Below are positions 28,745 through 36,147 of a DNA stretch of 45,863 bases, in pieces; position 1 is the stretch's first letter, and each line of letters starts with the position of its first letter. The position numbers were made by a program, and so were the translations under genes. The notes under the pieces are model-generated. The model ran no database searches, was not told the DNA's origin, and saw only the letters and a program-made list of their open reading frames with translations. Origin of the DNA: a bacterium (GTDB lineage: Bacteria > SZUA-79 > Acidulodesulfobacterales > Acidulodesulfobacteraceae); assembly GCA_003232385.1 (NCBI GenBank), contig QIJE01000036.1:1-45863 (forward strand). The letters are read 5' to 3'.

Positions 28745-29030
28745 AAACAGCGCTCTCAAATTGACAAGTGGAGACTTAAAACCTTATATTGAAAGTATCT
28801 TACAAAAAACAGTCTATCCGAATCATGAAATAACGGCATATTTATCACAGAGAAGTAGCCGTTGAAACGTATAGCCATAAGATGCCTGAGGAAGACCTAT
28901 GTTTTTTGCATAGAGCAAAACTTCACAGAAATGTTTCTGCAACAACAGGAGCGCGCATGGGGATAAAAAGCTCCGTTTTCGAAGAAGTCGGCGACTTGGA
29001 TAAAAATTTGTCAATGCTTTGAATGGCATA
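28745..29030 (+). pseudogene. Family 2 glycosyltransferase remnant
   Basis: Two pieces read as GT2: LKPYIESILQKTVYPNHEI (N-terminal nucleotide-binding segment) and, 50 codons later, NVSATTGARMGIKSSVFEEVGDLD, matching the acceptor-side ACxxIRRxVFEEVGGLDE region. Stops and frame changes separate them, and the sequence ends in a 24-bp inverted repeat. A rhamnosyltransferase-like gene decayed here. The following 29059-29284 stretch holds further open but stop-interrupted sequence (SDNLFEKIESFRIKCKN) that I cannot place. Confidence 0.65.
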
Positions 29031-29058
29031 AGCCTATGCCATTCAAAGCATTGACAAA
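29007..29058. repeat. Perfect 24-bp inverted repeat
   Basis: Arms 29007-29030 and 29035-29058 with a 4-base spacer, no mismatch. It cuts off the glycosyltransferase remnant. There is no T-run, so it is not a typical terminator; it looks like an inverted duplication or a mobile-element scar. Confidence 0.85.
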
Positions 29059-29284
29059 AGGCTATAAATAATTTATACTCCCTTTTGCGGAATTTCATCA
29101 TTGATAATCAAAAACAAGAAAGTATGCAACCCCATAAGGACAAGATCAAGAAAAGAGAGTGAGCATCCTTTAAGCAAGATGAAAAGACCTTGGTAGAATA
29201 CGATAACATTGCAATGCAGAATACTAAAAAACCGAAGATTAAGTCGGATAATTTGTTTGAAAAGATCGAATCTTTTAGAATAAA

Positions 29285-30562
29285 ATGCAAAAATATAAGA
29301 GAATTTTAATAGATTGCTCGGATACATACAGCCGTGATTTAAACACGGGGATACAGAGAGTCGTGCGAAACATTGTCGAAAGAAGAAATTTAATGGAAGA
29401 CATATTGGGCATCCCTGTCATTCCCGTTGTCCTTACAAAATCCGGCTATATCGGTTTAGATGAATTTTTAAGAAATAATAATGACAATGGTAAAAGTTTA
29501 AAGGAAAAAGCTCGAAAATTTCTTGCTTCAAAAGTTAAAAACGATGTTTTGAATAGCATAATAAAACTGCTTTGGTATGAATCGTCCGGGATATATTATT
29601 TTTTAGATTTTCTTCTGTCCCGTTTCAGAAAAAAACAAACAAAGATACGGCATCAAAACGGCGATGCGCTATTGGTTATAGATGCATCTTGGATGTCTGT
29701 CCATACCACTCGTTATCTTTGGGCATTCATAAAACAACTTCATGTCGAAAATTCGTTCTTTATTCCTTTGATATACGATATAATATTGATCAACAATACG
29801 GGTTTTTTTGAACTGGCAACTGTAAAAAAGTTCAATAAATCTTTCAACAATGTCGTAAAATACGCAGATCATATTATAACCATTTCAAAAAGTGAGAAAA
29901 AAATCATAGAGAATCATTTGAAATCTTTAAATACCAAAAAAAATATAGAGTATTTTTATCTGGGATCAAATATAAACAACAGCAATGATATGCCGATAAG
30001 GGATAGCTTAAAAAAGTTCCGGGACAAAAAATATTTTCTTACCGTAGGGACGATAGAACCCAGAAAAAATCTTGGATTTGTTCTGGATGTATTTGAACAA
30101 TATGCGTGGAACAACGGCCTCGACAAAAGCGTTGTGATCTGCGGCAAGGTAGGCTGGAAAATGAGAAGATTGATTAATCGCATTGAAAATTCATCATATC
30201 TAAACGATAAATTGTTTATGTTTAACGACTTAAACGATAGCGAACTTGATTTTCTATACGGGCACGCACATGCTTTGATCTTCGCGTCCGAGAGAGAGGG
30301 CTTCGGGTTGCCCTTGGTGGAGGCTATTAACAAAGGATTACCTGTTATAGCAAGCGATATAGACATATTCAGAGAGGTAGGCGGAAATTATCCCGTTTAT
30401 TTTAAATTGAACGATAAAAATTCTTTGTTTAATGCCATAAAAACGCTTGATAATGGCACCGACTGTAAACAGAAAGGATTACCTAATAATAAGGTCTTAA
30501 CTTGGGATGAATCCATAGAGATGCTGTGCGATGTATTAAGGGGTTTTAATGATATAGGATAA
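29285..30562 (+). CDS. Family 4 glycosyltransferase
   Basis: 425 residues, GT-B fold. The C-terminal donor domain has LTVGTIEPRKNLGFVLDVFEQY, VVICGKVGW and EREGFGLPLVEAINKGLPVIASD with the E-x7-E motif of GT4 enzymes. The N-terminal domain (LIDCSDTYSRDLNTGIQRVVRNI) is the kind found in mannosyl- and O-antigen transferases. It transfers a sugar from a nucleotide donor to a glycan or lipid acceptor; neither is known. No clear ribosome site is seen before ATG 29285, so translation may be weak or the start lies elsewhere. It is the only intact gene of a decayed polysaccharide set. Confidence 0.85.
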   Translation: MQKYKRILIDCSDTYSRDLNTGIQRVVRNIVERRNLMEDILGIPVIPVVLTKSGYIGLDEFLRNNNDNGKSLKEKARKFLASKVKNDVLNSIIKLLWYESSGIYYFLDFLLSRFRKKQTKIRHQNGDALLVIDASWMSVHTTRYLWAFIKQLHVENSFFIPLIYDIILINNTGFFELATVKKFNKSFNNVVKYADHIITISKSEKKIIENHLKSLNTKKNIEYFYLGSNINNSNDMPIRDSLKKFRDKKYFLTVGTIEPRKNLGFVLDVFEQYAWNNGLDKSVVICGKVGWKMRRLINRIENSSYLNDKLFMFNDLNDSELDFLYGHAHALIFASEREGFGLPLVEAINKGLPVIASDIDIFREVGGNYPVYFKLNDKNSLFNAIKTLDNGTDCKQKGLPNNKVLTWDESIEMLCDVLRGFNDIG

Positions 30563-30594
30563 TTTTACTGCTCTCTTTTGAGAACATATATGAA

Positions 30595-30765
30595 ATGGAT
30601 TCAGTAAAACAGTGTGTTAAACCTTCCGGATATTACAATCAAAAGGCTATGCTTATGATTTTAGGGAAGTTGAATGAAATGACCTCTCATACCTGCTTCC
30701 CGCAACCGTTTTCGGGCTTTTGTTCGGAGCATATATTAACCAAAAAACATTTTATTATTCGGCAC
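30595..30765 (+). pseudogene. Scrambled partial copy of the nth-tauE region
   Basis: Three short colinear blocks match the region 36.4-37.5 kb: 30622-30644 with 36391-36413 (nth, CCTTCCGGATATTACAATCA), 30651-30738 with 37017-37106 (tauE, about 90 bases with a few mismatches) and 30739-30758 with 37493-37512 (tauE end). The intervening sequence is deleted. It is a decayed duplicate and not a gene, although 119 codons are open. It runs into the 3' end of arsA. Confidence 0.85.
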
Positions 30766-30811
30766 GGTTTCTTCTTCATGGCCACTAGAATACACACATA
30801 CTGCCACCTGT

Positions 30812-32575
30812 TTAAACTACGGCTGAGTATAATAAGTCTAAGGCATTCGGACTATTTATTTCCCCAATGCATTGCGGCATCAAAAAAGCGGGAACGTCAA
30901 ACTTCCGTTGTATGGAAAGAAGATAAGACTCCTGTAATTTTCTCCTATTTTTAAAAATGCTGTCGCTAAAAATATCGTTAAGTATATAATTGACGACTAT
31001 AAAGGATACATTTACTCCGGCTAATTTCAAATCGTCGTAAGCCCTCTTGGCTTCCTCAATGGGACTAAATTCAGGATAAAGACAGAGTGAAAAAATTGTC
31101 TTCTTCTCATTTTTGAGAATATTTATAAACCTCTCTAATTTTGGATCCTTCTTGTCCGCTTTAGCATATTCCATACTTATATATAAAAGCCTTAAGGCGT
31201 GACCGGTAGGGGCGGCATCAAATATTATCACGTCAAAGTCTTTATATTCGAAAAAATAGCTGCTGAATTTTTTAAAAACGGCAACCTCTTCCGTACATGG
31301 AGAATTCAGCTCTTCCTCTAAGACTTTTAAGGAATCTTCATTGCTTGAATGTGATTTGAAATATTCGACCGTCTCTACCTTGTATTCATCTATCGCCTGA
31401 GCCGGCGATATTCCTGCAGCATAAAGTTCATATTTTCCGTCTAATTTTTCAGGAACCTCGTTTAAACCGGTAAGCCCCATTATTTCGGCAATATGATTTG
31501 AAGAATCGGTGGATACGATCAATGTTTTTTTACCTATAGAGGCAAAATATTTTCCGAATAAAAGAGAGGATGTAGTTTTTCCAGTTCCGCCTTTGCCGGT
31601 AAAAAAGAAATAAAACGGCGTTTCCGTCGGGGTTATATTTTTAATAAGTTTATTATTTTCCTCTTTAATATTCTTTAAGTCATCGTTAAAACAGGAAAAC
31701 TTTTCATCCGGTCTATCTTTTTCGATATTATCGGAGAAAAAATTAATCAAAGAAGCTATACCCTTAACCTCACCATCTTTTAAATATATTTTAGATGTTT
31801 TATAGTTTAATAAATTAACCTGCCTTAAAATTTCTTGCTGTGATGAAATAAGCCCCTTGAAATCATTATTGCCAAATAATATATATGGAAAAACGGCGTT
31901 AACCATGATTTCTATATTAGTTATGCCGAGTTTTTTAATCTCGTTTGCAGAGGATTTAATCTCTTTCAGATCCAACTCTTGCGGATGCATTACGAAAACA
32001 AATGTCGTTAATTTAGGATTTTTTAAAACATTTAGGGCGGCCTTATAACTATCGTAATATTCGCCTAGATTAACGACCGGTCCCATACAGGTCATACCTG
32101 CTCCCTTTTTGACCTCGTCTATGTACACGGTCCATTCGAGAGGAAGCTCAAGCAGTCTAAGCGTGTGAGCGGATGGGGCGGTGTCGAATATTATGTTGTC
32201 ATAATCATTTTTTAAAAAAAACTCCGTAAAGCCATTAAAAAAAGCAATTTCAGAGGTGCACGGGGATCTAAACTCCTCTTCTATCATGCCTACTACTTCC
32301 TGCGGCAAAATATCTTCGCTATCCCCCAAAATCTTTTTTTTGTACTTTAAAATCTCGGTGTCCGAATCCATCTCTACTGCATAAAGATTGTTCAACCCTT
32401 CTATTTTTTTTTCCGCTCCACCGATATTTTGCTCAAAAACATCGCCGATATTAGATGCCGGATCGGTAGAAACAATCAATGTCTTTTCGCCGTTAAGCGA
32501 AAGTTTGACGGCAAAAGCAGAAGATATGGTTGTCTTGCCGACCCCGCCTTTTCCGTGAAAAAAATAATAATGCAT
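30812..32575 (-). CDS. arsA: Arsenite-stimulated ATPase ArsA, two-domain form
   Basis: 587 residues with two tandem ATPase halves: Walker A HGKGGVGKTT (residues 7-16) and TGKGGTGKTT (326-335), each followed by the DTAP(S/T)(G/A)H signal segment (131 and in the second half DAAPTGH). The three cysteines that bind As(III)/Sb(III) in plasmid R773 ArsA are present: Cys106 (SPCTSEIA), Cys163 (MTCMGP) and Cys427 (SPCTEEVA). It normally powers the ArsB or Acr3 efflux pump, but no pump gene is in this window. It follows arsD by 13 bases in arsR-arsD-arsA. Confidence 0.96.
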   Translation of the reverse strand: MHYYFFHGKGGVGKTTISSAFAVKLSLNGEKTLIVSTDPASNIGDVFEQNIGGAEKKIEGLNNLYAVEMDSDTEILKYKKKILGDSEDILPQEVVGMIEEEFRSPCTSEIAFFNGFTEFFLKNDYDNIIFDTAPSAHTLRLLELPLEWTVYIDEVKKGAGMTCMGPVVNLGEYYDSYKAALNVLKNPKLTTFVFVMHPQELDLKEIKSSANEIKKLGITNIEIMVNAVFPYILFGNNDFKGLISSQQEILRQVNLLNYKTSKIYLKDGEVKGIASLINFFSDNIEKDRPDEKFSCFNDDLKNIKEENNKLIKNITPTETPFYFFFTGKGGTGKTTSSLLFGKYFASIGKKTLIVSTDSSNHIAEIMGLTGLNEVPEKLDGKYELYAAGISPAQAIDEYKVETVEYFKSHSSNEDSLKVLEEELNSPCTEEVAVFKKFSSYFFEYKDFDVIIFDAAPTGHALRLLYISMEYAKADKKDPKLERFINILKNEKKTIFSLCLYPEFSPIEEAKRAYDDLKLAGVNVSFIVVNYILNDIFSDSIFKNRRKLQESYLLSIQRKFDVPAFLMPQCIGEINSPNALDLLYSAVV

Positions 32576-32588
32576 TTTTAGACCCCTC

Positions 32589-32921
32589 TTATTGCAATTT
32601 CATTTTTTTAGAAATATAGTCGTAAATTTCTTTTACCTCCGGATACCTTCCGTATGTTATAACCTTGCCGTCCAAAATGCACACGGGTAATGCCGCCTTA
32701 CCTTCATTTTTTATCAGAATCTGCACGGAAAAGTTTTCAAGGAATTTCTTGGGCTCCTGAGATATGGATTGTCGTTTAATTTCAACACGTTCTCCGAAAT
32801 CCGATTTTAATTTGTCTATCAAATCCCTCATTTTTATAAGCTTTTCATCTGAATTAGGACCGCAAACTCCGGTAGAACAGCAAAGTGCCGGATCGAAAAT
32901 TTCAAAAACAATCTTATTCAT
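32589..32921 (-). CDS. arsD: Arsenic metallochaperone ArsD
   Basis: 110 residues from ATG 32921, chosen because AAGGAGG lies upstream; an open extension to 32981 has no ribosome site. The Cys motif FDPALCCSTGVCGP (Cys14, Cys15, Cys20) equals the CCx4C site of R773 ArsD (Cys12, 13, 18). It takes As(III) from thiols and hands it to ArsA, and may weakly repress the operon. The C-terminal Cys pairs of R773 ArsD are absent, as in most ArsD proteins. Confidence 0.95.
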   Translation of the reverse strand: MNKIVFEIFDPALCCSTGVCGPNSDEKLIKMRDLIDKLKSDFGERVEIKRQSISQEPKKFLENFSVQILIKNEGKAALPVCILDGKVITYGRYPEVKEIYDYISKKMKLQ

Positions 32922-33030
32922 ATTTAACGTCCTCCTTAAAAATAACCTTTTTATAAGACTCCCCTGCCTATATGAAAACAATAATTCACACGCATCCGTC
33001 GGGACGCTACCCTGCGGGCGGCATATATGC

Positions 33031-33354
33031 TCAATCTTTATCGGCGCAATTAATGCTTTGAACTTCTTTCATACTTTTCACGCCGAGTATGTCGCCGTAA
33101 ATATCCTCAATTTCTTTAAACGCACCTTTATTAAGAGAATAATAAACCCATCTTCCGGTCTTCCTTCCGTTAATTAATCCTATTTTTTTTAATGCGGACA
33201 AATGGTGCGATACCAAAGTCTGATCAAGCCCAAGCTCTTTATATATAACACATACGCATTTCTCTCCGTTTTTTAATGCGGAAACGATTTTAAACTTGCT
33301 TTCGTCGCCAAGCAATTTAAAAAACGTTACAAGTCGCAGTTCGCCTTTATTCAT
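33031..33354 (-). CDS. arsR: Arsenical repressor ArsR
   Basis: 107 residues. Winged helix-turn-helix of the ArsR/SmtB family; helix alpha3 carries EKCVCVIYKEL with Cys33 and Cys35, the As(III) site of the ELCVCDL type (the third Cys of R773 is missing; Cys103 near the end might complete it). LDQTLVSHHLSALKKIGLI is the recognition helix region. It represses its own operon until As(III) binds. A 19-bp-arm palindrome lies 33 bases upstream over the -10 element. arsD follows after a 109-base gap. Confidence 0.94.
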   Translation of the reverse strand: MNKGELRLVTFFKLLGDESKFKIVSALKNGEKCVCVIYKELGLDQTLVSHHLSALKKIGLINGRKTGRWVYYSLNKGAFKEIEDIYGDILGVKSMKEVQSINCADKD

Positions 33355-33386
33355 ATAAATTTATAAAAATTAAAAGATTATGAAAA

Positions 33387-33428
33387 ATCATATAAATATA
33401 TGAATTACAATTCATATATTTATATGAT
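33387..33428. promoter_or_regulatory. ArsR operator palindrome
   Basis: Perfect 19-bp arms (33387-33405 and 33410-33428) with a 4-base centre, AT-rich, containing the ATATATGAAT / ATTCATATAT halves common to ArsR/SmtB operators. It overlaps the -10 hexamer at 33424-33429, so bound ArsR would block polymerase. Confidence 0.87.
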
Positions 33429-33453
33429 ACAATTTTTACGTTTAAATTGTCAA
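33424..33453 (-). promoter_or_regulatory. Sigma-70 promoter of arsRDA
   Basis: On the minus strand TTGACA (33448-33453), an 18-base spacer, and TATCAT (33424-33429), about 70 bases before the arsR start. It abuts the end of pabB at 33473. Confidence 0.75.
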
Positions 33454-33472
33454 TGCTTTTTATTTAAGGAAA

Positions 33473-34471
33473 TTAAATCGGAATATATATCTTTTTAATC
33501 ATTTCGTCATATTCTTTTTCTACATTACTATATACCGTTATGCCGCCGCCGCTTCTATAAAAACAATCTCCTCCTCTTTTTTCGATAAACCTTATCATAA
33601 TGGAACTTTTAAGATTTTTTCCGTCGTACATACCGAAAACGCCGGTATAATACCCCCTTTTACCCAATTCGGTTTCCTTAATAATATCCAAAGTCTTTCT
33701 CTTGGGAGCCCCGCAGATAGAGCCTGCAGGAAGCATACTAAAAAGAATATCGCCGAAACGCCGCACTAAATTCGGTTTGACCTTGCCTTCTATTTCGGAA
33801 GTCATTTGCAACAATCCGCCAAAATTCGTCTTTATATTCTCAATAAAACAAAATCTCTTAACCTTTACGCCGGAACATACAACATTTAAATCATTTCTCA
33901 AAAGATCCACGACCGTTAAGTGTTCCGCTATCTCTTTTTTATCATTCAAAAGAATTTTCCGCGCATCGGGAACATCTGTGCCTATCGTTCCTTTGATTGG
34001 ATAAGTAAAAATTTTATCTTCCGTTATATTAATAAACGTCTCCGGAGAAAAGAGCACAAATTCGCTTTCTTCGTCCTTAAAATAGAGTTTATATTGCGAC
34101 GGGCTTTTAAAAAATATCTTTTCTAAACTAAAATTTATTTTAACGGGATTTTTAAAGGTCAAATTCAAGAGGTATGAGTTGCCGTCTTTCTGATTTCCGA
34201 TAACATTATCAAATGCTTTTTTATAAATTTCAAAGGGGACGGGGTGTTTTTCAATCCTTAGGTTTTTTTCTCCGAAGGCATTATCACGACTTACATCATA
34301 ATTTTTTGCCCCGTCTATAAAATATTTAATACAAAAAATATTTGTCTTCGATAACTCGGATAACTTTAAAACTATGGGACGCTCCATCTCATAATCAATA
34401 ATGAAAATGAATTTGATGCCGTTTCTTGTATAAAAATTTATTTTTTCAACCCAGTCCGACTCTAAAAACAT
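33473..34471 (-). CDS. pabB: Aminodeoxychorismate synthase component I
   Basis: 332 residues, shorter than the usual 450 because the N-terminal regulatory region is reduced. The chorismate-binding core is clear: YPIKGTIG with the PIKGT lysine typical of PabB rather than TrpE, LLRNDLN, LPAGSICGAPKRKTLDII, RGYYTGVFG and FYRSGGGIT(V/x)YS. It makes 4-amino-4-deoxychorismate for folate with a glutaminase (PabA), which is not in the window. It lies 10 bases after the PLD gene and just upstream of the ars promoter. The matching lyase-like gene is at 25386-26006. Confidence 0.9.
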   Translation of the reverse strand: MFLESDWVEKINFYTRNGIKFIFIIDYEMERPIVLKLSELSKTNIFCIKYFIDGAKNYDVSRDNAFGEKNLRIEKHPVPFEIYKKAFDNVIGNQKDGNSYLLNLTFKNPVKINFSLEKIFFKSPSQYKLYFKDEESEFVLFSPETFINITEDKIFTYPIKGTIGTDVPDARKILLNDKKEIAEHLTVVDLLRNDLNVVCSGVKVKRFCFIENIKTNFGGLLQMTSEIEGKVKPNLVRRFGDILFSMLPAGSICGAPKRKTLDIIKETELGKRGYYTGVFGMYDGKNLKSSIMIRFIEKRGGDCFYRSGGGITVYSNVEKEYDEMIKKIYIPI

Positions 34472-34481
34472 TAATAAATCT

Positions 34482-35105
34482 TCAATTAATAACTATATTT
34501 GATTTTCTGTCCCAGATACGATAGAAATTATGCAAGGCGATATTTATTTCTCTTTTATCGGTTATATATGTCGCATTGTTGTCCTGATTTTCCGACGGGC
34601 CGCAATTCCCGTGATAGCAAGATGCCCCCTCGGCAGACGGCGACCAGTTTGCCGAACCCTCTCTGAATACAATACCGGGGATTATGAACATCTTATTGTG
34701 CATGATATTCCAGAAACCCTTGTCTCTTTTGGCTTCTATATGGATATTCCGTACGTTTTCGAGCATATAAGTCTTGTCGGTTCTGTCTTTCATCTGCTTA
34801 TCGTCTCTATACAGATAAATTTTAACGCCCTTATGAGCCAAATAAAGAAGGTCTTTTGCAATTCTATAATCGGTAAAAGAATACATTGCAATATAAAGCC
34901 TTTTAACTTTTAACGATTTATTGAGCCAGTGAATATCGATATTTTGAAGGTTGGTTTTCGGAGAAAAATAAGTAGCCGTCCGTGCATATGCCGGTATAAA
35001 CATGACGGACGTAAATAATATCGAAAATAAAATAAAATAAAAATATACCCGATTTATTTTATTTATCCCATGAAACATTATCGCAATAGCCTTTAAGATC
35101 GCCAT
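34482..35105 (-). CDS. Secreted phospholipase D-like nuclease family protein
   Basis: 207 residues. A membrane or signal segment (about residues 18-40) ends in AYA. The PLD-family half-site HNKMFIIPG(x)VFREGSANWS is present, but the Asp of HxKx4D is replaced by Pro, which may weaken activity; the GSxNW segment is intact. Single-HKD secreted proteins such as Nuc are endonucleases active as dimers. WSPSAEG, IALHNFYRIW agree with that group. Start at 35105 is uncertain; an ATG at 35078 would give a better leader. It is next to pabB by 10 bases, with no clear functional link. Confidence 0.72.
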   Translation of the reverse strand: MAILKAIAIMFHGINKINRVYFYFILFSILFTSVMFIPAYARTATYFSPKTNLQNIDIHWLNKSLKVKRLYIAMYSFTDYRIAKDLLYLAHKGVKIYLYRDDKQMKDRTDKTYMLENVRNIHIEAKRDKGFWNIMHNKMFIIPGIVFREGSANWSPSAEGASCYHGNCGPSENQDNNATYITDKREINIALHNFYRIWDRKSNIVIN

Positions 35106-35203
35106 GGTCTTTCACGCGGAACCGCTTCTAACATATAAATTCCGGCATTATAGTTTCAAAATTATTTTAAATGAATGTTATCGCTTAAGCCTTTTAATCT
35201 CTA

Positions 35204-35596
35204 TTATTTTTTTTCGATCATAGGGCAGATCGAGGAACCCGAATCTGCTGTTTTTTCCTTTAAACATTTTTTAAGCTTTGCATTTAATTCCTTAAGTCCG
35301 CTTATCTTCAACTCTATTTCGTTTATTTTATTTTTAATTAATTTTTTCGTATAAGCACACGGTCTTTTGCCTTCATTGTAAATATTAATAATCTCTTTAA
35401 TTTCATTTAATCTAAAACCCTGACTTTTAGCTTTTATAATAAAATTAATTCTTTCAAGGGTTTTATCCCCGTATATCCTGTATCCGTTCTCCTCTCTTGC
35501 CGGCTCAGGCAAAATTCCTATAGATTCATAAAATCTTATTGTCTTGGGGTTAATATTAAATTTTTTCGATAAGCCCCCTATAAAATATCTCTTCAT
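35204..35596 (-). CDS. MerR-family metal-sensing regulator
   Basis: 130 residues. N-terminal MerR winged helix (LSKKFNINPKTIRFYESIGILP, RIYGDKTLERINFIIKAKSQGF), a dimerisation helix, and three cysteines at 80, 111 and 124 (RPCAYT, KKCLKEK, SICPMIE). These correspond in place to the Hg(II) ligands Cys82, Cys117 and Cys126 of MerR, although the last spacing is longer. It should twist a 19-20 bp spacer promoter when metal binds; exactly such a promoter precedes the next gene upstream, the thioredoxin-like gene. Metal identity (Hg, Pb, Cd or other) cannot be read. Confidence 0.88.
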   Translation of the reverse strand: MKRYFIGGLSKKFNINPKTIRFYESIGILPEPAREENGYRIYGDKTLERINFIIKAKSQGFRLNEIKEIINIYNEGKRPCAYTKKLIKNKINEIELKISGLKELNAKLKKCLKEKTADSGSSICPMIEKK

Positions 35597-35684
35597 AAAC
35601 CACGCTCCCGGTAAAGGGTATCATGATCGACCCATTTTACGCTATATATCGAATATAACATATTTTATATAATTTCAATATCTT

Positions 35685-35729
35685 AATTATAACCCCTCTC
35701 CGCCTTGACGACAGAGAGGGGTTATAATT
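35685..35729. terminator. Hairpin after the thioredoxin-like gene
   Basis: Perfect 16-bp stem (35685-35700 with 35714-35729) with a 13-base loop and five CCCCT/AGGGG pairs, 20 bases after the thioredoxin-like stop. The T-run is on the plus strand (TTTTTAG); on the minus strand the tail is only AATTAAG, so termination before merR may be partial. Confidence 0.7.
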
Positions 35730-35749
35730 TTTAGCGACATTTTATCGCA

Positions 35750-36013
35750 TTATACGGGCTTTCCTATTCCTGCCGCCTTCAAATCTTCCGCCGTCGGCTT
35801 TCCTCTTTCACAACAATCAAGAATTTTTCCATTCACGACAACGGTAGGAACGGAATTTATCCCATATTCGTCAGATTTTTCAATCCCATTTTTATGCAAA
35901 TCATAAATCGTTACGTCACAGTTCGGACATGAAAGTTCCTTTACGAGTTTAACCGTTTCATCGCAAATCGGACAACCGGCGGTAAAAACCTCCACCTTAC
36001 GTTTTTCACTCAT
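35750..36013 (-). CDS. Cys-rich thioredoxin-like protein
   Basis: 87 residues from ATG 36013 behind GGGGGTGA; an upstream in-frame GTG overlaps that site. Thioredoxin/glutaredoxin fold: VEVFTAGCPICDE with a CPIC redox motif (Cys14, Cys17) and SVPTVVV with the cis-Pro at 56. Two extra Cys pairs, CPNC (29, 32) and CC (67, 68), suggest metal or arsenic thiol binding. It follows a MerR-type promoter and precedes merR, so it is likely the regulated target. It would reduce or carry a bound metal or disulfide; the actual substrate is unknown. Confidence 0.82.
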   Translation of the reverse strand: MSEKRKVEVFTAGCPICDETVKLVKELSCPNCDVTIYDLHKNGIEKSDEYGINSVPTVVVNGKILDCCERGKPTAEDLKAAGIGKPV

Positions 36014-36068
36014 TTTAATCACCCCCTTAATACCGATAGTATTATTTGATAAATTAATCTATAATCTA

Positions 36069-36100
36069 ATTATAAACTATCCAGTATACTGGAATGTCAA
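36069..36100 (-). promoter_or_regulatory. MerR-type promoter with 20-bp spacer and central dyad
   Basis: On the minus strand TTGACA (36095-36100), a 20-base spacer and TATAAT (36069-36074). The spacer holds the perfect 14-base palindrome TCCAGTATACTGGA (36080-36093). An over-long spacer with a central dyad is the hallmark of MerR-family promoters. It lies about 56 bases before the thioredoxin-like gene. Confidence 0.85.
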
Positions 36101-36147
36101 GAGTTTTCTATAATACCTGAAATAAAATTTAAAGAAACCGACAAGAA

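Noticed and set aside
30595-30954. 119-codon open frame after the glycosyltransferase
   Set aside because: Its sequence is the scrambled nth-tauE copy and it runs antisense into the conserved 3' end of arsA.
33487-34471. pabB as trpE (anthranilate synthase)
   Set aside because: The core has PIKGT, the PabB-type lysine motif, and there is no trp gene nearby.
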